Positions 46,451 to 58,800 of a stretch of DNA of 64,000 nt are shown here, in pieces (position 1 is the stretch's first letter; each line of letters opens with the position of its first letter). Below the pieces are notes generated by a model. That model saw only the letters and a program-made list of their open reading frames with translations, ran no database searches and was not told the origin of the DNA. Both the position numbers and the translations under genes were made by a program. Source of the stretch: Tetragonia tetragonoides (lineage: Eukaryota; Streptophyta; Magnoliopsida; Caryophyllales; Aizoaceae); NCBI GenBank assembly GCA_038025085.1, contig CM076153.1, forward strand, positions 16,405,001-16,469,000, written 5' to 3'.

Positions 46451-48370
46451 AACCAAAAAAAGAATAATTTAAAATAGTGTTGTCATTTGACTTTTATATC
46501 TTTTATACTGTTAGGCATTCTTAATTCAAATCAAATGCAACAAATCAAATGTTCAGCAGTTGCTTGATTAATGGGTCCTCTACTCATCTCATAAATCAAC
46601 AATAGGTCACGATTTTCACGGTAGGCCTCATACCCACTGTTGATCGCTGTTGAGGGTTGGCAAGTAGAAGAACTAAAAAGTGAAAACATTCAAAAACAAG
46701 ATGTAGTGGTTGTTTTGGTTCGGTAGAGATTCTCTGTCTTATTTTGTGTGCCATCTCCTATTCCACTCCCTTATTTATTCGATACATGAGTTTTTAAGTT
46801 TTATGTATTATTAAATTGGGATGTATGACAAAATCCTGGGCGGTTAGAATGTGGTTTAGAGATACACTGGTCCATATTAAGAGACTGAAGATCACTATTG
46901 GTTTTGGTTAACAATGAGAAGGGTAGGAAGTGCAACTTCTTACAAAGTAGAAAAGTGTAAAATTACTTGGTTGACAAAATTCTCGGAAGTGGTATTTCTA
47001 AGAAGTTCTACTTTCCGTAAAATGGAGGAAACACTTACCTAGTCTTTTTAAATAAGTAGGATTTCTTACAGAATGTTCTACCTCTCATTGCTAACAAAAC
47101 AATTTTGTTCACTTCCAGGAAATTTTATGTCATGAGAAACCAATTTCAAGAAACTTGCGCTTCCTATGTTCAACCAAACGACCACAAATGACTAATGAGG
47201 CAACTAAACAAATTCCCTCATCCTTCCACAGTTACATTCCCAAATGTCAAACACTACTCTTCTACGTTTCACTTTTCTCACTCTTACACAACAGTGAGAA
47301 CTGATAAGTACTAACCGAGGAAGGCGAGGACACTCCTTTTCTTTCGCTCCAGAACTCTCCAAACCCTGATAAGTGATAACCCACTTGAGTAATTTTCAAA
47401 TAAACAGCAAGAAATCGTCTTCTTAGAGCCATAATTTGGGGGCCAAATGAGATTATGCTCATGACCCCTGACGAATTTGACTAATAACAAAGGCCTTGGC
47501 TTCATTGGGTCAAGGTGCAAAATTTGGCTTCAGTTCCTGGACGTTAGCTTTTCTAGCTAGTTACCCTTTTGAGTTTTATTGTTGATATTTAGTATTTCTT
47601 ATTTGCTTATGATTAGAGGGTAATAACTAAATAGGGATATGTGAATTATGGCATTTTGCTAACTTCCTTCCAAAAAGTGTGAAGAGTTCTGGCTTCCAAA
47701 TTTACTTCTTGATTTGGTGTTTGGGTGTTGAACTTTATAATCTGTCACAGACAATGTTCTGGGTGTGATTGCTTAATCATATTATTGTTCCAAAACTTTA
47801 AATGTTATGAATGTGCTCTCTTGATTGAATTGCGCAAAGGAGAGGCTATGGAGGGTAGTAACAAATTATGAAGGGGTCGTTCTTGGTATTCCTAGCATTA
47901 TAGGAAAAACAAACTTTATATTCATATACTTAGAATTATACTAGTGGCCATGCTAGCTGTTGAAAGGTAGAAGTTAGGTATGCATATTGAGGTTTGCATT
48001 GGACATTCATTAAGAGTGTTAATATCAGCATATTGTGTTTCACATTAAGGTTGTAAGATTATGGAGAAACACAATGGTATATTGCAGATAAAGGTGTACA
48101 TTTTAATTGGGTTTCTGTTATGGGGAGAAAATGTCAAACTCAAAATTCGGTTGCCTATTTGGCTTTCTCAGAGATACTCAATATTGCCAACCGTTGATTT
48201 ACAACGCGTTCATCTACTTTCTCGTGAAAAATGTAAGGCCATGGACAAAGAACTGCTTGTTTTATTAATATGTAGGAGACAGAGAGCTGCAAGTCAAATA
48301 TGCCTTTTTTTTTTCTTTCCCTTCCAATAGGTTGTAAGCCAAATAGCACGACATACAATATTCTCTGAAG
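46451..48370. other. Gene-free stretch of unclear origin
   Basis: No recognised coding sequence. Minus-strand frames at 47262-47520 and the plus frame at 48061-48330 match nothing I know and overlap frames on the other strand. Confidence 0.4.
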
Positions 48371-48870
48371 ACTTTTCATTTGCAAGGCTACGGGGCCTCT
48401 TAAGGTGTGGGTGTTTGTGTGGATTCTGGTGTTGGACGGGGCGAACACTAATTATCGATGTCAGAGGAGAAGTCCCGGGGTGGCTTCTTTGCCTCATATA
48501 TGTATTTGTTGTATGGTGAGCAGTGAGACAGCAGTACATATGTGTTTTACATGTGATTTGCTTGTAGCTTCTGGAGTAGGCTTTTTTCTACTTTCTAGTG
48601 TTGTGGAGTTCCATGTGTGGTTTGGTAGAGGGGAGCAGAGGTGATTGCTATACTGTAATGCGGTTTTTGCAATCATCTGGTGCCTTTTGTTGGAAAGGAA
48701 TGCATATGCTTTCAAAGGGGTGCCCATTTCGGTTGATTTGACATGGGATAGGGTTACTTATCTAGCGTCCCATTACGGGCTAGAGCTACAGGGGTATTAG
48801 GAGTTCTTCTATTACTGAGATCCAGCATATCTGGGCTAATCTGTAACTAGTTTCCTCTTAGAGGACAATA
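48370..48870 (+). mobile_element. LINE 3'-end fragment
   Basis: The frame gives KVWVFVWILVLDGANTNYRC, a C-x2-C plus AVHMCFTC layout as in the zf-RVT domain, and WCLLLERNAYAF near 48685-48715, the conserved WLERN block. An AT-rich tail follows. It is 5' truncated and frame-broken. Confidence 0.75.
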
Positions 48871-48965
48871 TATTCTCCTTTACTGTATTCTTTTACACTT
48901 CATCAAAACAGACTTTCTCTTTATCTTAATTTAAAAAAAAAGAATAAAACTATATTCTCTAAAGG

Positions 48966-49082
48966 CTTTTGCTCTAGCCAGGAATGTCAATCAAGTTTAT
49001 GCTTTGCTTAAAGAGATTGAAGAGCATAGTTTCACCTGATATTTTCACATTCAACAGTGTGGTGGATGCATATGAAAAGAAT
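48966..49082 (+). pseudogene. PPR protein relic
   Basis: ALARNVNQVYALLKEIEEHS in one frame is followed, after a single-base loss near 49027, by SPDIFTFNSVVDAYEK in another. The two parts together look like one pentatricopeptide repeat unit (helix A/B, then PDxFTFNSLVDAY). Only one or two units survive, with no start or stop, so it is a fragment. Confidence 0.6.
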
Positions 49083-49598
49083 GCGATGACTAGAAATGAA
49101 TTTGGCTCTTCAACAACTAGTTTAAGTAAGATCAGATGGTGGAACTGCGAACATGAGCAGTCAACATCTGGCCATTTACAGAATGTATCACTTCTTTACA
49201 TAAGCTACACAATGCGTAGGGGGCTAGGGGCTGAGCTTTGTTCACTAACTCTTATGCTGAGCCGTATTTTGTACATCTAGTCTCCCATGGAAGTTGACCA
49301 GGACCTATGAATTATTTTTTCCTACTCTGGCTTTGCACATGATATAGAGCTTTTGTTATAGAGCCCTTTTTATAAGGTACCTATAGATCAATGTATGATG
49401 CAAACTCTTAGGCCTGGAATGGATTGAGTGGAGGTCGATTTTATATTTTTTTTTTCTTTTCAAGTCAATCTTGGTTTTGTATTGGATTGTTGCTGGTGAT
49501 TGGTATCACTAGCTTCTAAGATCTTTGTACTCTTCCTTCTTCTTTCGGTGATAGTAATATTTGTTATTTATGGATTAAAAATAAACTGATTGTTTATA

Positions 49599-49853
49599 CT
49601 TCCTCCGTTTCAAATTGAGCTTTCTGTTGGACTTTTTGGGTCAAGCTTTACAAAATTTGACTTTTGATTTGTCAAAGAAATACAAAGATTTACGATATCA
49701 AAATAGTATTCTTAGATTCATTTTTAATTGTACTTTCACAATATCAACTTTTTATAATTTAGATGTTAATATAATTATAGTTATTGATGGTCAAAGTGTT
49801 GTCTCGTGGACCGCGTGAAAAGAAACAGGAAGCTCAATTTGGAACGGAGGGAG
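49599..49853. mobile_element. Stowaway-like (mariner) MITE
   Basis: Starts CTTCCTCCGTTTCAAATTGA and ends TTTGGAACGGAGGGAG, flanked by TA. It is the same family as 43777-44033, at similar length. Confidence 0.85.
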
Positions 49854-50267
49854 TAGTCTTTAGACATCTTCTCATATGTTTATTTCTTTTATAGATGCTC
49901 TTGGCTTATCATACCATATGATTTTTGGTGGGGTTCTTCGAGTACAACATGCTCATATGTTGAATGTACATCTTGAATTGAACACTTGGTTTAGTTTCGA
50001 AGGTTCCTGTGGACTCTCAATAGTTATTTCTTCGCAATGCATGAAGCAGGATATAGCAAGCTACAATCTACAGCTTCAACCAAGTCTGCAGTTTGTCAGA
50101 GCAAGAGCAGTTTGTTACTGCAGCTGCACAGCCGGTGAATGTATATAAACTTTCCTTTGTATTTCTCGCCATCATAAATAAATAAATAAAAAGTTTAACG
50201 AGAGATTCTCTTGCTTCTTCTAAGTCTTCCACTGTGTATGTCTTATCCAGACCTTACTACTGATATC

Positions 50268-52831
50268 TCTCGAGTTCAAGAAGTAAGGGGATTTACCATG
50301 ACCTGCTTTGCAGAATCACCTTGCCTGCCAAACCACCGTCCCCACAGATCTTGATGCTTGTAATCATTCCTTCTATGACGCTGTTGGTGATAAAATCACC
50401 TCCATTGCTCTTGAGGGCCTCGACCTTGGGGGAGAGCTCAAATTCAGCACCCTTTGGGCTCAAGATGCTCCAAACCTCAAAGTCGCTGGTAATCAATGTA
50501 TGTGTCTTTTCGCCATGCAATTGGGTTTGATGAGCAGCTTGCACTTCTAGGATCTCTCATCTAACAACTTCAAAGGGAGAGTCCCTAATAGAATTCAAGA
50601 TCTTCGTGGTTAAAGTAATTGAACTTGACGAACAACCGGTTTTGTTGGTACCTGTATGTAATTTGGAACCTCCAGCAGGTTAGGGTTTTGGATATGCACT
50701 AGAATGAGCTGTGTGCGACATTTGGTTGTTCTTTACCAACCTTCGGAATGTTGAGTTTCTCATTTTGAGCCGAGATAAATTTTACTGGGCTGGCAGAGGA
50801 TGTTCTAAATATGTTAATATTAGAGAACACAGTTTTCCATCTGCATTGAGGAAGGATTTGTTGAGTGGTAGATTTTTGATGAGTGATACTTTGGCTTTGT
50901 TCAACAGCTTTATATGCTTTTTGATTTGGGGGATAATATGATTAGTGGGGAGATGTCTGTGTTGTGAGGCTTGTTCAATTCGAAGGTCATGCATTTAAGG
51001 AATATTCAGTTGTTCGGAGAAGTTTCGCAAGAGCTATTGACGAATTTGTTTCCTTTGTTGTAACTGAATCTGAGTGGAGATTTGCATTTTCTGGTACGTG
51101 GATTTGTGGATTTGATCTTGGTACTGCAAATTGATTATGAGATTCATGCTATTTGACTTTACGTGTAAACATAATTTAGACACTAATATGGTGGTGTAAT
51201 GCAAAAGTTGTGAGCATGATTTGTAGAGGCAGCTGAAATTTTCATTGTTTTTATTTTTTATTTTTTTGAGAACACATTGTTTTAGTTGGGTGTGAGTGAA
51301 TATGGTAGGGAACTAGGATATGAATAGTATCAAGGATCCTTTGTGCTAGTCAAATATGTTTGCAGAGCAGTGTAAAAATATTATGTTCTAGGTTGATAGA
51401 GTGTTATAGTCGTGGCGTAACTTTTCTGTTAAGTACCCTTATAGGACGAAATATTCCACAATACCACGGGGGTGGCCTGGGCTTGTATGATGATGAGGTT
51501 CTCTGACAAAAGCAAAATTGCTATTAACAAGCAAGGTGTTTTGTAAAATAAGGGTGCCTAAGTATGGAAAGTCCATGATCTACATTATATAGAAAACAGA
51601 AATCCAACAAGGTGTTGCAAAGTTTTGCTTCATCTTTATTTGATTTTAGTGGGTCTGTTGCTATTGAGTATTATTTGCAACGACTAGGAGAGGTTGTATG
51701 TAGTATCTAAGTATTTAGCTTACATAGTAGTTGGTACACCTTTCTCCGTGTAACCTATGTTACCTTCTTGTTCTCATTCTTGTGGAACCTATGTTAATTT
51801 TATAGCGAATTACAAATTGTCTGAGAATGCTCTGTTCCATTGCAATTCATTCATCATTTTGCTCGATTTTGTTGTTGTTCCTGCCAACTGAAATGATTTG
51901 ATCAAATTACAAACTTAAGTCTAATTACACCCTCACCCCACCCTGGTATTCTCTTTGTTTCTCTCATCGTGCCCTGCCCCAACATCTGGGATGTTCATGT
52001 TGGTTGATTGTTACGTAAGGTGTTTGGTCATGTTATAAGTAACAAAAGAACAACCCTGTTTTTATGGTTGCCCGGGTCTTCTAGTTCTAAGGGATTGATA
52101 CTGTCGCTTTTGGTTGTAGCCCCTAAATGGATTGACTTTGGACAATTGTATGAATCATGATGACAGTTTATACCAACTTAAGCAATCTTCATTCACATAT
52201 GTATGCGAAGTTGTGCGTGTTTGATTATTTTGTTTTGCATCCTCTCTTAGTTTTGCTCTTTCACTCTCCCTTCTCTGTCTAGTGTCTGATCAATATATTG
52301 GTATATCTTACTGTTTGCAAAATCAACACCATGAAGTTAGTCGCCTTTGTCATTCAGCTAAAGAGTGAGAGTTGCTCTTGATGTTGCTCGGTGCATGGAT
52401 TATCTTCACGATATAGGCATGACTCATGGAAACTTCAAGCTGACGAATATACTTTTGGTTGGCCCCAACTTCAGTGTGTGGCTATCAAATTTTGGTCTAC
52501 ATCGTTGAATGACGCCTGCTGGAAATGCTCCAGCTCTTGCTACTGCCTCTATATAACTGTGCCCTTGTTTAAGTTTGATGTGTACGCTTTAGGAGCGATC
52601 GTTATGGATCTTTGGAAAAGAAGCACCGGTGACGTCATATCAGGTCATTCGGGTGCTATTGATCTGTCAGCGCCGGTGACATTGCAATAACTGGTTGGGG
52701 GGGGGGGGGGGAGGAACCCTCTAACGCAATGGATAATATGCTTGGCGTATGCCTTTGGGTGTCTTCTTCCTGTAAATGAGAGGCCTAGCATCGTACAAAT
52801 GATTGATGATCTCTGTTCTATATCGGGTTGA
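50268..52831 (+). pseudogene. SIRK1-like pseudogene lacking exon 2
   Basis: Homology to SIRK1 starts near CTCGAGTTCAAGAAG (50272), runs through a decayed exon 1 to 51093 (TDLDACNHSFYD, LDLGGELKFSTL, LFGEV...ELLTN; at least eight stops or shifts), through intron 1 to about 51840, then jumps to intron 2 and exon 3 (52320-52831; VALDVARCMDYLHDIGMTHG, then many breaks, ending VNERPS..QMIDDLCSISG). Exon 2, which encodes the remaining LRRs, the membrane span and the kinase N-lobe, is missing. The exon 3 acceptor AG is AA here. A poly-G run at 52698 adds a further break. The 3' UTR is also conserved to about 53330, so this is a DNA-level duplication, not a processed copy. Confidence 0.92.
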
Positions 52832-52889
52832 GAATCTTTGTATATGGTGTTCCTATTTTTTTTTTATTTTTTTTTATTTTTGATAATTA

Positions 52890-53099
52890 TGTTGCTATTA
52901 GGCTCTCTTCTCTTCAACGGAATGGTACGGGACGGTGAGGAACGGAACGGAATGAAACGCCGCGGCGCGGATAATTCAAAAATATGTGAGACAAAATGAA
53001 GTACAGAATGCGGCACGGAACGGAACGGAGCGGAACGCAACAGATTGGAACGGAACGGAACAGAATGCAGCATAGAATCGACAAAAAGAACAGGGCCTT
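52890..53099. mobile_element. hAT-like MITE inserted in the pseudogene's 3' flank
   Basis: The conserved 3' UTR is interrupted between CCTATT and AGTCTCTTACC by a T-rich stretch and then a block with termini AGGCTCTCTTCTCTTC and, inverted, AGGCCCTGTTCTTTTT. The interior is made of GGAACGGAACGG-type units on both sides of a GC-rich centre. The insertion is absent from the parent gene at 41330. Confidence 0.65.
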
Positions 53100-53339
53100 A
53101 GTCTCTTACCACACTTCTTTTATTATTTTTTATCTCATTATTTTCTTTCATTTATTCCTCAACCTATTGTGTAAAGGTACGTTTAATCTATTGTTTAATT
53201 GACACATTCTCTACTTTGTTGATGGTAAAATGGTAAGCTGCCTGTAATTTTTATTTTTTTATATTTTTATTTTTATTTTTTGTCTTCCTTGCCATCATGC
53301 ATAGATATGCATTTTGAGATTCTTTGTGATTATCGAGAT

Positions 53340-53990
53340 AAATGTATTGATCACCTTTCCATTCACTGTGCTATTGCTACAAATTCATGGTTGTGCTCAT
53401 CTGCAATTGCCGTTGTATATGATAAATAATATGCTGATTAAATTGCAACATACAATATAATTCTAGAACATTCATATAAAGGATGAGATGTTTCTTCACT
53501 TATTAATAGAGATAATATTTTGTATCAAAAGCCGGAACTATGTGACATGCCACCCATGAAAACACGAGTCCAAACTTTCAAGTTGTTGACAATTGTCTTC
53601 AAGGAGTATTGTGACTCTATAGTAATACTCTTAGTTAACAGAATTGACCAACTTGCACTTTTCAACTTCAGGTACACTTTTTCAATCTGCACTCACCAGA
53701 GATAGCCAACTTACACTTGCAAACAGAGAATATGGACTATATTGATACTCTAATGTCACTGACAATCACCAAATCAAAATTAAGAGCTTGTTCATTTACC
53801 CATCACCAAACCAATAGCTTGTTCATTTACACATCACCAAACCAACAAAATGCAGTACCATATTAATCTTACTAGTTACCAGAAACTTCTGTTACCTTCA
53901 TTGTATCCAAAGCACATTGGTAGACACCTTACTTGTAAAGAAGTTTGTTAATTCGTTGACAGCTTCCATCTCCTTCACAAACCCTACAAC
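53340..53990. other. Intergenic DNA with a short repeated phrase
   Basis: TAGCTTGTTCATTTACMCATCACCAAACC occurs in two to three tandem partial units near 53770-53845. Nothing else could be supported. Confidence 0.4.
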
Positions 53991-53999
53991 TCTCACTCC

Positions 54000-54255
54000 T
54001 TTGAGTTGAATATTATGTTATATTATGTTATATCATATTTTTGAGTGATAATTGATTATGTCATATTGTTGAAACCTAATTGATCAATATGTCATGTTGT
54101 TGAAGCCTAATTGAATATTATAATGTCATATTGTTGAAGGCGGATTGAATATTACTTAATTCGATAAGATTGATTATTATGTCATTTTCTTGAAAAGTGA
54201 TTCAATATTATCATATTTTTGTGCTAATTAAATATTATGTCATATGGTTGAAGCC
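54000..54255. repeat. Degenerate repeat array, left of the F-box fragment
   Basis: Five or six copies of a unit of about 45 bp built on TATGTCATATTGTTGAAGCC and AATTGAATATTA. The right-hand array at 55225-55460 is made of the same unit inverted. Confidence 0.75.
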
Positions 54256-54329
54256 TTAATTCGGTGAAGGGGATGATTTTGGGGAAACAAAAGATTTGTT
54301 TTATACTCTGGTTGGGGAATTGGATCAAA

Positions 54330-55152
54330 ATAGGACTTGAGAAGAAAGTGAAATACGTTGATCTAGATTTAGATCAAATGGGAGAAGTTTGGTTTTGATT
54401 GGGAAGAAACAAAGATGACACTTTATTCATATCCCAAAGAGGTGTTTAAGAGTGATTCAATAGAAAATTTGAGCTTGACAAGCGTTCATTTCAAAATTCA
54501 TAATCAGTCAATGATGCAAGCTCTAAGGATTGTGAAGTTAGAGAAAGTCTATGCCAGAACAAACAAAACTTTTGAGAATTTTATGATAGGCACACCTCAT
54601 CTTGAAGTGGTCATGATGAGAAAATGTGGAGTAAGTGAGAAAGTGGTGGTAAGGGCTGTCACAAACTTGAAGATTATTGATAGCATTTTTGAGTTGGTCA
54701 TTAATGCTCCAAGTGCAAAGAACACGGTCATATCTGGCAAATGCAAATTGCATCACATCAACACAGGTAGTACCATAAATTTTAGCACTCTCTGGTGAAG
54801 AATAGACTTGTTCTTCAACAATTTCAAGCAAAGATGACCAATAAAGATGTGTTTGCATCGACATTGCCATCTACCTATATACTGATATATATATTATATC
54901 TTTTCCTATGTGTTTTTCATGTTTCGTGCAAAAGAAAAGAATAACTAAGAGAAACAATTATACCACAGGTGTTTGGCTTCTCTGGCATAAAGGCTTCATC
55001 ACTACCTACAATGCTTTGTAAGAGAATTGAGATCAACCTAGAGTGTTTGACAAGGAAGTATCTATTGGGCCTCTACACCTTGATTGTCAACTCCCATCTA
55101 TGGAGGAGTTGAAATGCTCCAAGACACTCAATCTCCCTGGTGTAGCTAATGT
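54330..55152 (+). pseudogene. F-box/LRR (FBD-type) protein fragment
   Basis: At 54330-54798 the translation gives VKYVDLDLDQMGEV, then YSYPKEVFKSDSIENLSLTS, IVKLEKVYA..KTFENFM.GTPHLEVVMMRKCGV and NTVISGKCKLHHINTG, the LRR part of plant F-box proteins. A second block at 54969-55152 (RIEINLECLTRKYLLGLYTL, then PSMEELKCSKTLNLPGVAN after a shift) looks like the next exon, followed by a donor-like GTAAGTG. No F-box is present and frames break, so this is a captured or decayed fragment. Confidence 0.7.
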
Positions 55153-55224
55153 AAGTGCCTAATTATACGTATTTAGTTAATATAGGATGCGCTTAAAACA
55201 GTGGGGCCAAGTTGGATAACACTC

Positions 55225-55460
55225 AATAGGTGGAGTAATATTCAATTATGTATCAAGAAAATGACATAATAATCTATCTTATCGAATTAAGTTATATTCA
55301 ATCAGGCTTCAACAATATGACATAATAATATTCAATAAGGCTTCAACAATATGACATAATAACAATAATATGACATAATATTCAAATAGGATTCAAGAAT
55401 TTGACGTTATATTCAATCACGTTTCAATAATATTATGACATACATAAAAATCAATCTTAC
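55225..55460. repeat. Degenerate repeat array, right of the F-box fragment
   Basis: Copies of GGCTTCAACAATATGACATA with AATATTCAAT spacers. This is the inverted form of the unit at 54000-54255. Confidence 0.75.
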
Positions 55461-55899
55461 CGAACTAGGTATGTCATTGCTCTGAATAATGTGAAGCGAG
55501 AGCCCTAATAGTTAAATTCTCTCTCTAAGCGAGAGCTTTTCTCTCTAAGTGAAGAGCTTCTCCCCCTAAACACTCAACCGTCATCTCTCCTTTATTCCTT
55601 TCTCCTATCTCTTTCACTTTATTCTCTTTTTCTGTTTCTTTCTCTTAAATTATGTCTGTCCTTATTAATTCCAGTGTTTAATTCCTCCCAATTTCTCTCA
55701 TCTTTTCAACAACCTCTATGGCGTCTTTTAATCTTTTCATCTCTCTTCTTTTTCTTCTCTTTCTGAGTTCTTTTCCTTTTGTGGTCCTCTTTGTTTTTCT
55801 GGTTTTGGGCTTGTACAGTTTTGCTATGTCTGTTCTCTCTCATCTGGCTCGCAGGGGGCCACTGATCTCCCCTCTTGATGTGGTCCTATAAAGAGATAA
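55461..55899 (+). other. CT-rich leader-like stretch before the LINE
   Basis: Rich in TCTCTCT and TTTCTTCTC motifs with no coding support. It may be the 5' UTR of the LINE that follows. Confidence 0.4.
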
Positions 55900-58800
55900 T
55901 AGCTGGTGGAATTTAGTGGTTATGGGGTCTATTATCGACACAATGAAATTCTCGGCGGCGCATGTCCAAAGAATTGTCAATGAAAGATGGTTTTCTCATG
56001 AAGAAGTTCTTGTGCAAAAAATGGATGATTATTACTTCTTTCTTGTGTGTCGCAATCCAATGGACATGGATGATCTTATCTATAGGTGTTGGGTTCTTGG
56101 TTTTGATGATAACAAACAAAGTGTCCTTATCTATGTGTGAACTAACTATGATGGCAGGTTGACTTAAGGATGAAAAGAAGGTATAATGCTCAAAGCATGA
56201 TTGCTCATGAAGATGCTTGGATCCTAGCAAGACATGAAAACAATGTAATGTAGTTAAGTGCATTTGTCATTAGTCTTTATGTACTATGCTTGACTAGTTA
56301 GCAAGAGTCTAAGTTGATCATGACAAGGGAACAAGGTTGTAGGACTGAGTGCATGCGTTTATGAGTACAGGGAAACATTATTGTGAACACTGTTCTCTAT
56401 TGACCAGCACTGAAGTTTGAAGGAACCAAAGGGGAACAACGAGTTGGACGTTGTTCCTTCTACCTGTGTATCTAGACAAGTTTGGATAATATCGCATTTA
56501 TTAATTCTATGAATATTTGTGTATTGTCTTTCAGATCTTGACACAAATATTCTTCTTAAGAAATATAAATTATTTTGGAGAAATGAATATTGCAAAATAG
56601 TGTTTTAATCAGAAAATTATTTTATTTTGAAAAGATATTATCTTGGAAAAGTATTTTACTCAATGGCCAAGTTTATATTTAGGTAAGTGAATTATCTTCT
56701 GGAATATTTCTAATTATTTTTTAGACATTATATTCTGATAAATCACTTGCTAGCTGGCCAAGATTTTCTGTTAAAGTATTTGGACGGTTTTTATCACATA
56801 GGTTGAGTTAAGGAAAGGCCTTTGATCTTTACTTAAACTCTACCCTATCTTTTTGGGTAAATCTTATCTTTTATATTTTGAAGAGATATTAACCTAAATG
56901 GACTGAGCTTCTAGGCCTACCTATATAAGGCGCCTGATAGGCTCAGTTGAAGGTTAAGCTTTGCGTGCATTATTGAGATCAAAATCATTTGTGCAAAGTA
57001 TTAGATCGTCCAACCAGATACGTCTTGTGCTCACAAGAACAACCTTGAACCCTCTTGCCTGTCCTGGTCAGTTTGAGTCTTGCTTAGATTTGTCATTGCA
57101 TAATAGGTTTTCTGTGGTCTTATTTTGCTTAGTATTGAAGCGTATTATAGGACAAACAATCTGGAAATCTGTAATAACTCTAGCTTAGTAACAAGCGTAG
57201 AGTTTCCCTCAGGTCAGTGTGTGACTTGGAGGGATCGGCAACACATCAGTAATGGTGTGTGGTGTTGGATAGGGTACTGTACTGTATCCTATTTTGGCTC
57301 TGGTTATAAGAGAAGTAGTGTGACAAAATACCAAGTAACTGGGTCATGGTTTTTACTCCTATTGAGACTAGGAGGTTTTCCACGTGAAAAAAGCCTTGTG
57401 TTATTTACATTCAGTCTTTTACTTTGTGTTCAGTTCACTGCATAGGAACAATGTCATAATGTTGTTCTCTACATTGTTCTCAAGTCATAAAAACGTGAGA
57501 ATTGGAGTCACTCTATTCACCCCACTCTCTAGAGTAACTTAGGTACTCTTCAATAGGCATAGTGCTAATATTGATGGAGCACTCCTTGTTTCCAAGCGAT
57601 GGTTCCAAGGTGTAGTTCCTCGTATTATTCCTTGGTATCTTGTTTATTTTGGGTTCGTGTGGAGGGTCTTCCTCCTGATATTTTTCATGTCGATCTGGCC
57701 ATGCATGCACTTAATGCAGTGGGTGATGTGTCTTTGGTGCTTCCTCTAATTAGGGATATTCACCCTTGTTCATTATGAGAGGTAAAGTTCTTGTAGATCT
57801 ATCTAAACCTCTCATACCTGGGTTCTTTTTATTATGATGCTAGTTCCACTTTCTAGATAAATTTTCATTATGAGGGCATTTTCGGTTTTGTAAGCTTTGT
57901 GGGTGTGTGGGTCATAACACCTCTGCATGTAAGTTACCCACATTTAGGGCTGCTCAAATGATTCATCAGAGATTTTCTGAGGTGGAGCAGAGAGGCTATG
58001 GAATGCATGTTACTCTAGAAGAGCTACCTCTGAATACTAATGATATTAAGGGTTTGCGCATCATTAGAAGAAATCTTAATTCCAAAGTACCATTTCGTCA
58101 ATTCTCTCCCGAACCAACATCTAGTGATGAGGAAGAGGTATTATTTAGAGAATGGGATGATCTTGATGATTGGCTCCAGATGCCGGTGGATCGAGAGCAC
58201 CTCCGGTCAGGCAGCGTAATGTTCAGGTTTTCGCTAATCATGGTGCTGGTGGTCTTCTTGGTCAAAGTTCTAATTCCTCACAGGGCATAAGGCCACAAAG
58301 GCATCCAGGTTCAACAGGATGCATCTTTTCACACCCATAAAATCACAAATGACACTAAGCAAGTCCTAGAATTTGCTCGTTGTTAGCACAGTTATTGGAA
58401 ACAGCGAGCTAAAACGCGGTGGGATTGTTGGGGTGATCAGTATACGCGTTTTTTCTTTCGATCAACAAAAAATGCGTGTGGCTCTTAATGACATCTAGAT
58501 GATCAAAAATAATGATGGGATGTGGATTACGGATCCTGTTAATATCTCTTAACTATTTTGGAATTTTTTCAAGATCCTTTTGGTGCTAATCAAGGGAATG
58601 GAGCTAGTTCTAGTACAGGGGTTCAATCATCTGTTGACTCATTGCAACGAGTTTTAACTCTGGAGGATATTAATATATTACAAGAGGATTTCTTTCTTTA
58701 AGAAATTAAACAAGCTATGTTTGCAATGAAGGGAACAAGCTCCAGGCCCTGATTGCATTCCAGCTAGTTTCTTCCAGAAATTTTGGTCAATCGTTGGTGA

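Noticed and set aside
52864..53073. Minus-strand frame with repeated FRSVP-type residues
   Set aside because: It is a translation of GGAACGG subterminal repeats of a mobile element.
56961..57445. Frames in the solo LTR as genes
   Set aside because: They lie within an LTR with defined ends and TSD, have no domain match and are not shared in frame by sister LTRs.
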